Assembly: GCA_017860005.1 (NCBI GenBank)
Contig: JAFNAE010000013.1
Location: 1-42,451 of the forward strand
Length of the DNA stretch: 42,451 nucleotides
Source: Acidobacteriota bacterium
GTDB taxonomy: Bacteria > Acidobacteriota > Thermoanaerobaculia > Multivoradales > JAGPDF01
Direction of reading: 5' to 3'
Positions 34,575 through 42,002 of the stretch are shown in pieces. The first letter of the stretch is position 1, and each line of letters opens with the position of its first letter. The position numbers were made by a program, and so were the translations under genes. Under the pieces are notes generated by a model. It searched no databases. It worked only from the letters and a program-made list of their open reading frames with translations, and had not been told where the DNA came from.

Positions 34575-35444
34575 GTGTCGGCGTCCACGGCCATGGCATT
34601 TGCCGTCGCGGCGGCGGTCGGATGGGCCCTCTTCGACCTCGCGCGGCGCGGGCTGGCCGACCGCATGGGCGCCTGGGCGCTGGTGGTCTGGCTGACCCTG
34701 GGCGCGCTGCCGCTGGTCGGCGCCTCGGCGGTCGCGGCCGGTGACTGGCGGGTGACGCCCGGTTACTGGACGCCCGCCGTCGCCTCCGTGCTGCTCAACG
34801 TGGGGGCGAACTTCGGCTACTTCCGTGCCTTCCAGCTCTCGCCGATCTCGGTCACCCTGCCCATGCTGACCTTCACGCCGCTGTTCGCGTCGCTGCTCGG
34901 CGCCGCCTTCCTGGGCGAGCCGCTCGGGCCGCGCGCGACCGCCGGGGCAGCGCTGGTGGTGGCGGGTGGCCTGGCGGTCGGACTGCGCCAGGGGGGGCTG
35001 CGCTTCGAGGCCGGAAGCGCCTGGATGCTCGCGGTCGCCTTCCTCTGGTCGGCGACGCTCCTGCTCGACAAGCGGGCGCTCGCGTTTGCGAGCCCTTATC
35101 TGCACGCCGTCGTGCTCAACGCCGGGGTCGCGTTGGGGGGCGCCGGGGCGCTCGTCCTCGCCGGCGGCGCCCGCCGGGAGCTGGCTTCGGTGCGCGGCAA
35201 CGCGGGCCGGCTCGCGCTGGCGGTGGCGATCGGCGCCGCCGCCCTCGTCGTCCAGCTGCTCGCCCTGCGCGCGCTGCCGATGGGGGGCATCGAGACGCTC
35301 AAGCGCGGCGTGGGGGGGTTCTCGGCGGTCCTGCTCGGCCGTCTCCTCTTCGCCGAGCCGCTCACGCTGCGCAAGGTGGCCGGAGTCGCCCTGATGACGG
35401 CGGGCGTCGCGCTGCTGCTGCTCGACGGGGGCTGGGTTCGATAG
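34575..35444 (+). CDS. EamA/DMT-family transporter
   Basis: Codes for 289 residues from a GTG at 34575, 9 nt after the previous stop. Ten membrane helices in two repeated halves are visible, the typical EamA drug/metabolite transporter layout. Family-like segments are NVGANFGYFRAFQLSPISVTL at the centre of the first half and GIETLKRGVGGFSAVLLG, then LFAEPLTLRKVAGVALMTAGV, in the second. Substrates of this family range from amino acids to nucleotide sugars and cannot be predicted here. Confidence 0.88.
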   Translation: MSASTAMAFAVAAAVGWALFDLARRGLADRMGAWALVVWLTLGALPLVGASAVAAGDWRVTPGYWTPAVASVLLNVGANFGYFRAFQLSPISVTLPMLTFTPLFASLLGAAFLGEPLGPRATAGAALVVAGGLAVGLRQGGLRFEAGSAWMLAVAFLWSATLLLDKRALAFASPYLHAVVLNAGVALGGAGALVLAGGARRELASVRGNAGRLALAVAIGAAALVVQLLALRALPMGGIETLKRGVGGFSAVLLGRLLFAEPLTLRKVAGVALMTAGVALLLLDGGWVR

Positions 35445-35447
35445 AGT
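35442..35447 (+). promoter_or_regulatory. -10-like TAGAGT before the GGDEF sensor gene
   Basis: TAGAGT starts with the TAG stop of the transporter and lies 48 nt before the ATG at 35495. GGAGG at 35475-35479 is 15 nt from the ATG, further than usual, so the exact start is less certain than elsewhere. Confidence 0.25.
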
Positions 35448-35494
35448 AGCCGATCGAGCCTTCGTCCCCGGACCGGAGGCACGGCCCTCGCCCG

Positions 35495-38400
35495 ATGCCC
35501 TTGCGCCCGCCGCGCTGCGCGCGGCTCCTCGTCGTCGCCCCGCTCCTCGTGGCGCTGTGGGCGGGTCACGCCTCGCCGGCCGCAGCGCGGCCACGCGACC
35601 CGTTCGACTCCGGGGTGCCCTTCGTGCGCGCCTTCGAGGTCGCCGACGGCGTGCCGCAGAACACCGTGCACACCCTGCTCCTGGACCGCGAGGGGTTCCT
35701 CTGGGCCGGCACCCAGGACGGCCTGGCGCGATACGACGGGCGGGCGTGGACCGAGCTCGAGCTGCCCAGCCGCGAGCGCTCGAACTTCGTGCGCTTCCTG
35801 CACCAGAGCGCGGACGGCGCGCTCTGGGTGGCGACCCAGGGCGCGGGCCTGTTGCGCTGGTCCGACGGCGCCTGGACCTCGTTCGAGCCCGCCAACGGCT
35901 TCCCGGACGAGCGCGTCAACGCGATCGCGGAGACCGACGGGCCCTCCGGCCACTGGATCTGGGCGGCAACGCACTCGGCGGGCCTCTACGGTTGGGACGG
36001 CCGCGCCTGGCGCGGGTGGACGGTGGCGGAGGGACTGCCCGCCGACCGGATCTGGGATCTCCGCCCGGTCGAGGCCGGCGCGCAGGTGCGCCTGTGGCTG
36101 GCGACCGAGGGAGGGCCGGCCTATCTCGAGCTCCCGGAAGGGCGTGTGGTGGTGCCCGCCGGAGCCCCGGCGTCGAACGCCAGCAGCGTCGAGGCGCTGA
36201 GCGCGCCGGAGGGCGGCGAGCCCGAGATCTGGGTCGGCCTCTACGGCGCCGGCCTGGTGCGCTACCGGGACGGCGCCTGGCAACGGCTGGGCGCGGCGGA
36301 GGGCCTGCCCTCGCCCTTCGTGACCGATCTCGCGACGCGGCCGGGCCGGCCGGGGGAGCTCTGGGTGGCGACCGACGGCGGCGGACTCGCCCGCCTCGCC
36401 GGCGGCGTGCTCGAGCCGGTCGAGCTGGGGCCGAGCCTGTCCTCGCGCGCCGTCTACCGCGTGCTCGAGACGACCGGTGCCCAGGGCGCCGACGCGGTCT
36501 GGGTGGGCACCCGCAACAACGGCCTGCTGCGCCTGATGCGGGGCCACTGGCGCTCGTTCGTGCCCTTCCCGGAGATCCCGCGTTCGACGGTCTCGGCACT
36601 GCTCGTGCGCGACGACGCACCGGACGGGCCGGAGCTCTGGCTGGGCACCGACGGCTACGGCGTGGCGCTCTGGCACGAAGGCAGGTGGCGGCGCTTCAGC
36701 CGGGGCACCGGCGCGCTCGGCCACGACTCCGTGCTGGCGCTGGCCGAGACGCGCGGCATCGGGGGACGCCGGCTGGTGTGGGCCGGCACCCGCAACGGCG
36801 GCCTCTCGGTCTGGGACGGCGCGCGCTGGCGGCGCCACGACCGCGCGAACGGCGCCGGCCTGCCCAGCGACCTCGTGCAGGCGCTGCTCGAGACCCGCGA
36901 CGAGGCCGGCCGGGGGACGCTCTGGGTGGGCACCCGCGAAGGGGTTGCCCGCTACGACGGCGAGCGCTGGCGGAACCTCGCCACGGAGCCCGGCTGGCCG
37001 ACCAGCTCGGTGCTCGCCCTGCTCGAGGACCGTACGCCGGAAGGCCGCATGGCGCTCTGGATCGGGACCTCGACCGGTCTCTACCGATGGAGCGACGGAG
37101 CGATCGCCCACTGGGACGCGGCGGGGGGTCTGCCGAATCCGACCGTGCACGCCCTCTTCCTGCGCCCCGGCGCGGGGGCCCGGCGCGAGCTCTGGATCGG
37201 CACCGACGGCGGAGGCGCCGCCCTGCTCGATCCCGACCGGCCCGCGGCGCCGGTGCGCGCGCTCTCGGAGCTGGGCGTGGCGCGCCTGCCCAACGGCGTC
37301 GTCTACGCGATCGTCGCCGACCGGTCCGGGCGGCTCTACCTGCCGACCAACCGGGGCGTGGTGCGGCTCACCCTGCCGGGCGAACCCGGAGCCGCGGCCG
37401 GCGTGGAGCTGCTCGACTTCGAGCACGGCCTGCCCTCCAGCCAGGCGAGCCGCGGCGCCACGGCGGTCGACCACCTGGGCCGCGTCTGGGTCGGCACGGT
37501 GGGCGGCGCGGCGGCGCTCGACCCGGCCAACGAGCCCGACGACCGCAGCCCGAAACGGATCTCGCTTCTGGCGACGGTCGCGGACGGCTCGGGTCGCCGC
37601 GTCGGTGGCGGCGAGGAGCTGTCGCACCGCGACGGGCGCATCCTGTTCCGCTACGCGCTGCTCTCCTTCTTCGGCGAGCCCGCGACCCGCTACCGCACGC
37701 AGCTCGACGGGCTGGAGGAGATCGCAACCGACTGGACGGCGACCTCCGAGCGCGAGTTCGCCAAGCTGCCGCCGGGCGCCTACGTCTTCCGGGTCTGGGG
37801 ACGTGACGCCCACGATCGTGTGTCGGGACCGGTCGAGCTCGCGTTCACCGTGTTGCCCGCCCCCTGGCAGACGGTCTGGGCGCGCCTCACGGTGCTCGGC
37901 GTCGCGCTGGTCGGGGTCCTGTTCCTGCTGCAGGGGCGGGCGCGCGTCCATGCCCGGCGCGAGCGGGAGCTCGAGGAGCTGGTGGCGGCGCGCACGTCGC
38001 GCCTCCAGCGCGCCAACGCGCTGCTCATCGAGCTCTCCTACGTGGACGCGGTGACCGCGATTCCCAACCGGCGCCGTTTCGACGAGCTGCTGGGCGCGGA
38101 GTGGAAGCGCGCGGTCCGCAGCCACGCTCCGATCGCGGTCGCCATGGTGGACATCGACCGCTTCAAGGCCTTCAACGACAGCCTCGGCCACCCGCGCGGC
38201 GACGACTGCCTGCGCCAGGTGGCGGCGGCGCTGGCCGACGCGCTGTCGCGCGCCGGCGACGCCATCTGCAGGTTCGGTGGCGAGGAGTTCGCGGTGCTGC
38301 TGCCGGTGACCGATCTCGAAGGCGCGGTCAACGTCGCCGAGCACCTGCGGCGCCGGGTGGAGGCGCTGGCGGTTCCGCACCCGGCCTCGGACGCCGCGCC

Positions 38401-38551
38401 GGTGGTCACGGTCAGCCTCGGCGTCGCCGCGGTCACGCCGGAGGTCGGGCTCGACCCCAAGGTCCTGATCCGCGCCGCCGACCGCGCCCTCTACGACGCC
38501 AAGCGGGCGGGCCGCAATCGGGTCGTGGCGAGCTCCGGCGCAGCTTCCTGA
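35495..38551 (+). CDS. Periplasmic two-component-type propeller sensor with diguanylate cyclase output
   Basis: Codes for 1018 residues from the ATG at 35495. A signal peptide (1-32) leads into two beta-propellers made of repeats like REGFLWAGTQDGLARYDGRAW (about 45-690). A Y_Y_Y-type Ig-like domain follows (about 710-785), then a membrane helix (near 797-814), a short coiled coil and a GGDEF domain (845-1015). The active loop is intact, GGEEF at 928-932, with the inhibitory RxxD site (RAGD, 919-922) five residues before it. It should make cyclic di-GMP in response to an outside ligand, probably a saccharide or peptide as in related hybrid sensors. In Bacteroidetes relatives the output is a histidine kinase instead. 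Confidence 0.93.
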   Translation: MPLRPPRCARLLVVAPLLVALWAGHASPAAARPRDPFDSGVPFVRAFEVADGVPQNTVHTLLLDREGFLWAGTQDGLARYDGRAWTELELPSRERSNFVRFLHQSADGALWVATQGAGLLRWSDGAWTSFEPANGFPDERVNAIAETDGPSGHWIWAATHSAGLYGWDGRAWRGWTVAEGLPADRIWDLRPVEAGAQVRLWLATEGGPAYLELPEGRVVVPAGAPASNASSVEALSAPEGGEPEIWVGLYGAGLVRYRDGAWQRLGAAEGLPSPFVTDLATRPGRPGELWVATDGGGLARLAGGVLEPVELGPSLSSRAVYRVLETTGAQGADAVWVGTRNNGLLRLMRGHWRSFVPFPEIPRSTVSALLVRDDAPDGPELWLGTDGYGVALWHEGRWRRFSRGTGALGHDSVLALAETRGIGGRRLVWAGTRNGGLSVWDGARWRRHDRANGAGLPSDLVQALLETRDEAGRGTLWVGTREGVARYDGERWRNLATEPGWPTSSVLALLEDRTPEGRMALWIGTSTGLYRWSDGAIAHWDAAGGLPNPTVHALFLRPGAGARRELWIGTDGGGAALLDPDRPAAPVRALSELGVARLPNGVVYAIVADRSGRLYLPTNRGVVRLTLPGEPGAAAGVELLDFEHGLPSSQASRGATAVDHLGRVWVGTVGGAAALDPANEPDDRSPKRISLLATVADGSGRRVGGGEELSHRDGRILFRYALLSFFGEPATRYRTQLDGLEEIATDWTATSEREFAKLPPGAYVFRVWGRDAHDRVSGPVELAFTVLPAPWQTVWARLTVLGVALVGVLFLLQGRARVHARRERELEELVAARTSRLQRANALLIELSYVDAVTAIPNRRRFDELLGAEWKRAVRSHAPIAVAMVDIDRFKAFNDSLGHPRGDDCLRQVAAALADALSRAGDAICRFGGEEFAVLLPVTDLEGAVNVAEHLRRRVEALAVPHPASDAAPVVTVSLGVAAVTPEVGLDPKVLIRAADRALYDAKRAGRNRVVASSGAAS

Positions 38552-38570
38552 CCGGCGCGCGGACCAGACC

Positions 38571-39758
38571 TCAGCCGCGCGCGGGCCAGGCGCGCTCGAG
38601 GGCGCGACTGGCCTCGAGGTGGGCGAGCAGCTCGGCCATCGAGTCGCCGCCGTACTTCTCGAGCGCGGCGTCGGCGAGCACCAGCGCCAGCATCGCCTCG
38701 GCGATGACCCCCGCGGCCGGCAGCGCGGTGACGTCGCTGCGCTCGTACTGCGCGGCGGCAGGCTCGAGGGTGTCGAGGTCGACCGAGGGCAGGCCGTCGC
38801 GCAGGGTGGAGATCGGCTTCTTGATCAGCGTCACCACGACGTCCTCGCCGTTGGTGATGCCTCCCTCGAGACCGCCGGCGCGATTCGTCGCGCGCCGGAA
38901 ACCGCCCGCCGGGCCGAGCTCGATGGCGTCGTGCGCGACGCTCCCGAAGCCGCGGCTGGCGGCGAGCGCGGCGCCGATCTCGACGCCCTTGACCGCCGGG
39001 ATCGAGAGCATCGCCTGGGCGATGCGGCCGTCGAGCTTCTCGTCCCAGGCGACGTGGGAGCCGAGGCCCACGGGCACGCCGTGAGCGATCACCGTCACCG
39101 CGCCGCCCAGCGTGTCGCCGGCGGCGCGCGCCTCGTCGACGAGCGCCACCATGGCGGGCTCCAGCTCGCGCCGGATCGCGCGCAGCGGGGAGCTGTCGTC
39201 GACCGCCGCGACCTCCGGCCAGGCCGGCACCGGCAGGTCGGCGCCGATCGTGCCGAGCCAGCGCACCCCGCTCGCCAGCTCCACGCCGAGCTCGCGCAGC
39301 AACATCTTGGCGAAGGCCCCGGCGGCCACGCGCGCGGCGCTCTCGCGCGCCGAAGCGCGCTCCAGGATGTCGCGCAGGTCGCGGCGCAGGTACTTGACCC
39401 CGCCCGCCAGGTCGGCGTGTCCCGGGCGCGGGCTCTTCAGGCGCCGTAGCTCGGCGAACGCGGCGTCCACCTCGCGCGCGTCCATCGCTCGCCGCCAGTT
39501 GGGCCAGTCCAGGTTCTCGATCCAGAGCGCGACCGGCGAGCCGAGGGTGGCGCCGCCGCGCACGCCCCCGCGCACTTCGGCGCGGTCGGCCTCGATCTGC
39601 ATCCTGCGCCCGCGCCCGTGCCCGTGCTGCCGGCGGGCGAGCTCGCGCCCGAGCAGCTCGAAGTCGACCGCGAGGCCGGCGGGCAGACCCGAGAGGATCG
39701 CAGTCAGGCCGGGGCCGTGACTCTCGCCGCCGGTGGCCAGGCGCAGCCGTCGGAGCAT
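38571..39758 (-). CDS. aroC: Chorismate synthase
   Basis: Codes for 395 residues from the ATG at 39758. It makes chorismate from EPSP using reduced FMN, the last shared step to aromatic amino acids. Family motifs are LATGGESHGPGLTAIL at the start, RRQHGHGRGRRM (FMN and phosphate contacts), LKSPRPGHADLAGGVKY, and GGLEGGITNGEDVVV. The length is normal. No other shikimate gene is near. TAAGCT lies 6 nt before the ATG, the leaderless layout. Its stop is 19 nt from the stop of the facing GGDEF gene, with no hairpin room between. Confidence 0.97.
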   Translation of the reverse strand: MLRRLRLATGGESHGPGLTAILSGLPAGLAVDFELLGRELARRQHGHGRGRRMQIEADRAEVRGGVRGGATLGSPVALWIENLDWPNWRRAMDAREVDAAFAELRRLKSPRPGHADLAGGVKYLRRDLRDILERASARESAARVAAGAFAKMLLRELGVELASGVRWLGTIGADLPVPAWPEVAAVDDSSPLRAIRRELEPAMVALVDEARAAGDTLGGAVTVIAHGVPVGLGSHVAWDEKLDGRIAQAMLSIPAVKGVEIGAALAASRGFGSVAHDAIELGPAGGFRRATNRAGGLEGGITNGEDVVVTLIKKPISTLRDGLPSVDLDTLEPAAAQYERSDVTALPAAGVIAEAMLALVLADAALEKYGGDSMAELLAHLEASRALERAWPARG

Positions 39759-39764
39759 GGCCGG

Positions 39765-39770
39765 AGCTTA
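39765..39770 (-). promoter_or_regulatory. -10-like TAAGCT of a probable leaderless aroC transcript
   Basis: TAAGCT begins 12 nt before the aroC ATG with no ribosome site between. The thioesterase gene upstream ends at 39796, so the hexamer lies in the 37-nt gap. Confidence 0.4.
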
Positions 39771-39795
39771 CCCGAGGCCGCTCGCGCCCGCTCGC

Positions 39796-40221
39796 TCAGG
39801 CGCCGGGCAGGAATCGCTCGAAGGGGCCCTTGAGCTGCGCGGGGAAACGCACCGGTCGGCGCGTCCCGGCGTCTACCCAGACGTGCTCGGTCGAGCCGGT
39901 GGCGAGCAGCTCGCCGCCGCGCTCGATGCGGTAGGCGAAGGTCACGGCGCGGCTGCCGACCCGCTCCACCCAGCACGCGGCGCGCACCCGCTCGCCGTAG
40001 CGCGCCGGAGCGCGGTAGGAGAGCTCGGCGCCGGTGACGAGCAGGAGGAGTCCGCGCCTCTCGATCTCCGCATAGTGGAATCCGGCCTCGAGGCAGAGAC
40101 GCGTGCGCGCGAGCTCGAACCAGACCAGGTAGTTGGCGTGGTGGACCACGCCCATCTGATCGGTCTCGGCATAGCGGACCTCGATCTCGACGTCGACGTG
40201 GTGGGGCGGCAGGCGGCGCAT
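39796..40221 (-). CDS. YbgC/4HBT-type acyl-CoA thioesterase
   Basis: Codes for 141 residues from the ATG at 40221. It has the hot-dog fold motif of the 4-hydroxybenzoyl-CoA thioesterase group: VRYAETDQMGVVHHANYLVWFELART, where the Asp of ETDQMG is the catalytic residue. ATGSTEHVWVD near residue 107 is the paired strand. It hydrolyses acyl-CoA or acyl-ACP thioesters; the chain length cannot be told from sequence. It is not next to the Tol-Pal genes that often accompany YbgC. Confidence 0.9.
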   Translation of the reverse strand: MRRLPPHHVDVEIEVRYAETDQMGVVHHANYLVWFELARTRLCLEAGFHYAEIERRGLLLLVTGAELSYRAPARYGERVRAACWVERVGSRAVTFAYRIERGGELLATGSTEHVWVDAGTRRPVRFPAQLKGPFERFLPGA

Positions 40222-40229
40222 CGCGCGAC

Positions 40230-40235
40230 AGCTTA
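40230..40235 (-). promoter_or_regulatory. -10-like TAAGCT of the thioesterase gene
   Basis: The same hexamer as for aroC, here ending 8 nt before the ATG at 40221, again with no Shine-Dalgarno. Confidence 0.35.
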
Positions 40236-40291
40236 GCCGACGCGCTCGGCGTCTCCTCCGTTTTCCCGCCCCGTGGGGTAGGGTAGGGGCC

Positions 40292-40297
40292 TATCCT
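40292..40297 (+). promoter_or_regulatory. -10-like TATCCT and strong ribosome site of the 252-residue secreted protein gene
   Basis: TATCCT is followed by GAGGAGGAGGG (40300-40310) just before the ATG at 40313. This gene has a normal leader, in contrast to its minus-strand neighbour. Confidence 0.35.
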
Positions 40298-40312
40298 GAG
40301 GAGGAGGGACTC

Positions 40313-41071
40313 ATGAAGAAGCGCACCCTGTTCGTTGCCGCTGCGGCGCTGCTGGCCTTCGGCCTGCCCGCGCTCGCCCAGAAGAACCCCACCGTCGCCA
40401 GCATCACGGTCTGGAAGACCCAGCCCGGCGCCGGAGCCGCCTTCGCCGAGGGGCGCAAGAAGCACATGGACTTCCACCGGCAGCAGAAGGACGCCTGGGG
40501 CTGGCACACCTGGGAGATCATCGCCGGCGAGCGCGAGGGCCAGTTCCTCACCGGCACCTTCGGCCACTACTGGAAGGACTTCGACGGGCGCGAGGCGTTC
40601 GACGCCCTCGACGGAGCGGACAGCGCCAAGAACCTGATGCCCCACGTCGCCAGCGCCGAGACCTCCTACTGGGCCTACCTGACCGACTCCAGCCGGCCGC
40701 CGGCCGCCGATGCGGCGCCGCCCGCCTTCCTGCAGATCGCGCACTACTACGTCAACGTGGCCGATACGCCGCGCTTCGAGGACGCGCTCGAGGAGGTCAA
40801 GGCCGCGCTCGACAAGGTCGAGTGGCCGGTCCACTCGCGCTGGTACCGGCTGATCAGCGGTGGCCGCGGACCGCAGTACGTGCTCTCCACCGGGCGCGCC
40901 AACTGGGCCGCCTTCGCGCCGCCCGAGAAGACGCTGCTCGAGGGGCTCACCGAGGCGGTGGGGGCTCGGCGCGCCACCGAGCTGCTCGATGCCGTGCGCG
41001 AGAGCACCAAGTACATCGAGACCGAGATCTTCGCCTACCGCGCCGACCTGAGCTACGAGCCGGCGAAGTAA
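40313..41071 (+). CDS. Secreted protein with two similar alpha/beta (NIPSNAP/ABM-like) halves
   Basis: Codes for 252 residues from the ATG at 40313, with a very strong GGAGGAGG ribosome site. Residues 1-22 are a signal peptide ending ALAQ. The mature protein looks like two copies of one unit. WEIIAGEREGQFLTGTFGHY in the first half matches WYRLISGGRGPQYVLSTGRA in the second, each preceded by a helix with F..A..E.K. This resembles tandem dimeric alpha/beta-barrel domains, some of which act on small molecules. I do not recognise a named family, and there is no haem or metal motif. The ribosome site suggests high expression. Confidence 0.75.
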   Translation: MKKRTLFVAAAALLAFGLPALAQKNPTVASITVWKTQPGAGAAFAEGRKKHMDFHRQQKDAWGWHTWEIIAGEREGQFLTGTFGHYWKDFDGREAFDALDGADSAKNLMPHVASAETSYWAYLTDSSRPPAADAAPPAFLQIAHYYVNVADTPRFEDALEEVKAALDKVEWPVHSRWYRLISGGRGPQYVLSTGRANWAAFAPPEKTLLEGLTEAVGARRATELLDAVRESTKYIETEIFAYRADLSYEPAK

Positions 41072-41121
41072 CGCGAGCCGGGCGGGCGAGGTCGCCGCCG
41101 CCGCGCGGCGCAGGGCATCCT

Positions 41122-41146
41122 GGCCGTCGGCCATCGCGCGACGGCC
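41122..41146 (+). terminator. Hairpin after the 252-residue secreted protein gene
   Basis: GGCCGTCG (41122-41129) and CGACGGCC (41139-41146) form a perfect 8-bp stem with a 9-nt loop, 50 nt past the stop codon. There is no T-tract. The rest of the 250-nt gap up to 41321 holds only the promoter of the next gene. Confidence 0.35.
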
Positions 41147-41284
41147 GCAGCCTCGCCGCCCCTCTCCACCGAATTAGAAGAGATGGCTCCAGCCGCCGGG
41201 GAGCGGTACCGCGCGGGCGCTCTCGGGGAATCGAGCCGCGAGGTGGAGACTGGAATCGACGCATCGTGCCGGCCCCACGAAGCG

Positions 41285-41290
41285 TAGAAT
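41285..41290 (+). promoter_or_regulatory. -10-like TAGAAT that sets the start of the 202-residue secreted protein
   Basis: TAGAAT overlaps an in-frame ATG at 41289, so a transcript beginning about 7 nt downstream cannot use that ATG. The next in-frame ATG, 41322, has an AAGAAGGGGG purine stretch 6 nt before it. Confidence 0.4.
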
Positions 41291-41321
41291 GAACTCCGGG
41301 TCTTTGAAGAAGGGGGCCTCC

Positions 41322-41930
41322 ATGCGACGATCGAGCTTGCTCATCTCGCTGGTTGGTGCATTGACCGCGTCCGTGGCCAGCGGGCAGAACCTCCTGGCCA
41401 ATCCGGACTTCGACCAGGACGGAAGTGGCTGGGAGCTCTTCGTCGGTTCGGGTTGGTCCTGGCAGGAGATCGACGAGGGGGCCTGCCCGGCCTCGGGTTC
41501 AGCACAGGTCGCCAGCTCGCCGGATCTCGGCCCGGAGATCGCCAGTCTCCGGCAGTGTGTGCCCGTGGCGCTTCTCCCCGCGGTAACGGCCTCGGTGTCC
41601 TACCGTGGCGGCGGCTCCTGGAATGTGCTGTATGTGATCTTCCATCTCTCTGCGAACTGCTCCGATGCCTCCCCGCCCTTCAGCGGCTCGGACATCGGGG
41701 ACCCGAGTCCGGGCGCTTGGGCCCGACTAGAGGTGCCCCCGTCTGCGGTTCCCGCAGGGACCCTCTCTCTCGAGTTCCGGGTGGGTGGGACCTACGGGGA
41801 TCCATTCGTCGTCGAGGTCGACCGTTCCTATCTGGGCGTCGCGGGCCGGATCTTCGCGGGCGACTTCGAGGCAGACGAGGAGGGCAGCACGCAGCCCTGT
41901 CGTTGGAGCGCGGTCCTGCCTGAGTTCTGA
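41322..41930 (+). CDS. Secreted carbohydrate-binding-like protein with a DFE..RWS tail
   Basis: Codes for 202 residues from the ATG at 41322. A signal peptide (1-22) ends ASGQ. The mature domain, starting NLLANPDFDQDGSGWELF, has the opening typical of secreted jelly-roll domains (CBM4/9-like: N-x-DF--GW). Beta strands ASVSYRGGGSWNVLY and LSLEFRVGG follow, with several Cys that may pair. The C-terminus IFAGDFEADEEG, then CRWSAV, resembles the DGFESGD..RWSS tail of the FG-GAP protein, which suggests a common surface or sorting function. The ligand is unknown. Confidence 0.75.
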   Translation: MRRSSLLISLVGALTASVASGQNLLANPDFDQDGSGWELFVGSGWSWQEIDEGACPASGSAQVASSPDLGPEIASLRQCVPVALLPAVTASVSYRGGGSWNVLYVIFHLSANCSDASPPFSGSDIGDPSPGAWARLEVPPSAVPAGTLSLEFRVGGTYGDPFVVEVDRSYLGVAGRIFAGDFEADEEGSTQPCRWSAVLPEF

Positions 41931-41956
41931 CGCGTTCGAAGGGCGGGAGCCTGGGA

Positions 41957-41962
41957 TATCCT
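41957..41962 (+). promoter_or_regulatory. -10-like TATCCT of the gamma carbonic anhydrase gene
   Basis: TATCCT, the same hexamer as before the 40313 gene, lies 40 nt before the ATG at 42003. No good ribosome site is visible before that ATG. Confidence 0.25.
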
Positions 41963-42002
41963 GCGCCGACCGGACGCGTTGTCGCGAACCCGGGCGCTCG
42001 CC

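Noticed and set aside
30996-35594. A 1532-codon minus-strand frame extending upstream of the FG-GAP gene
   Set aside because: Only the part from the ATG at 32567 has a signal peptide, ribosome site and repeats. The rest is antisense to the TPR regulator and transporter.
41289-41321. Upstream ATG for the secreted protein that starts at 41322
   Set aside because: It overlaps a TAGAAT box and has no ribosome site. The later ATG gives a purine-rich site and a normal signal peptide.
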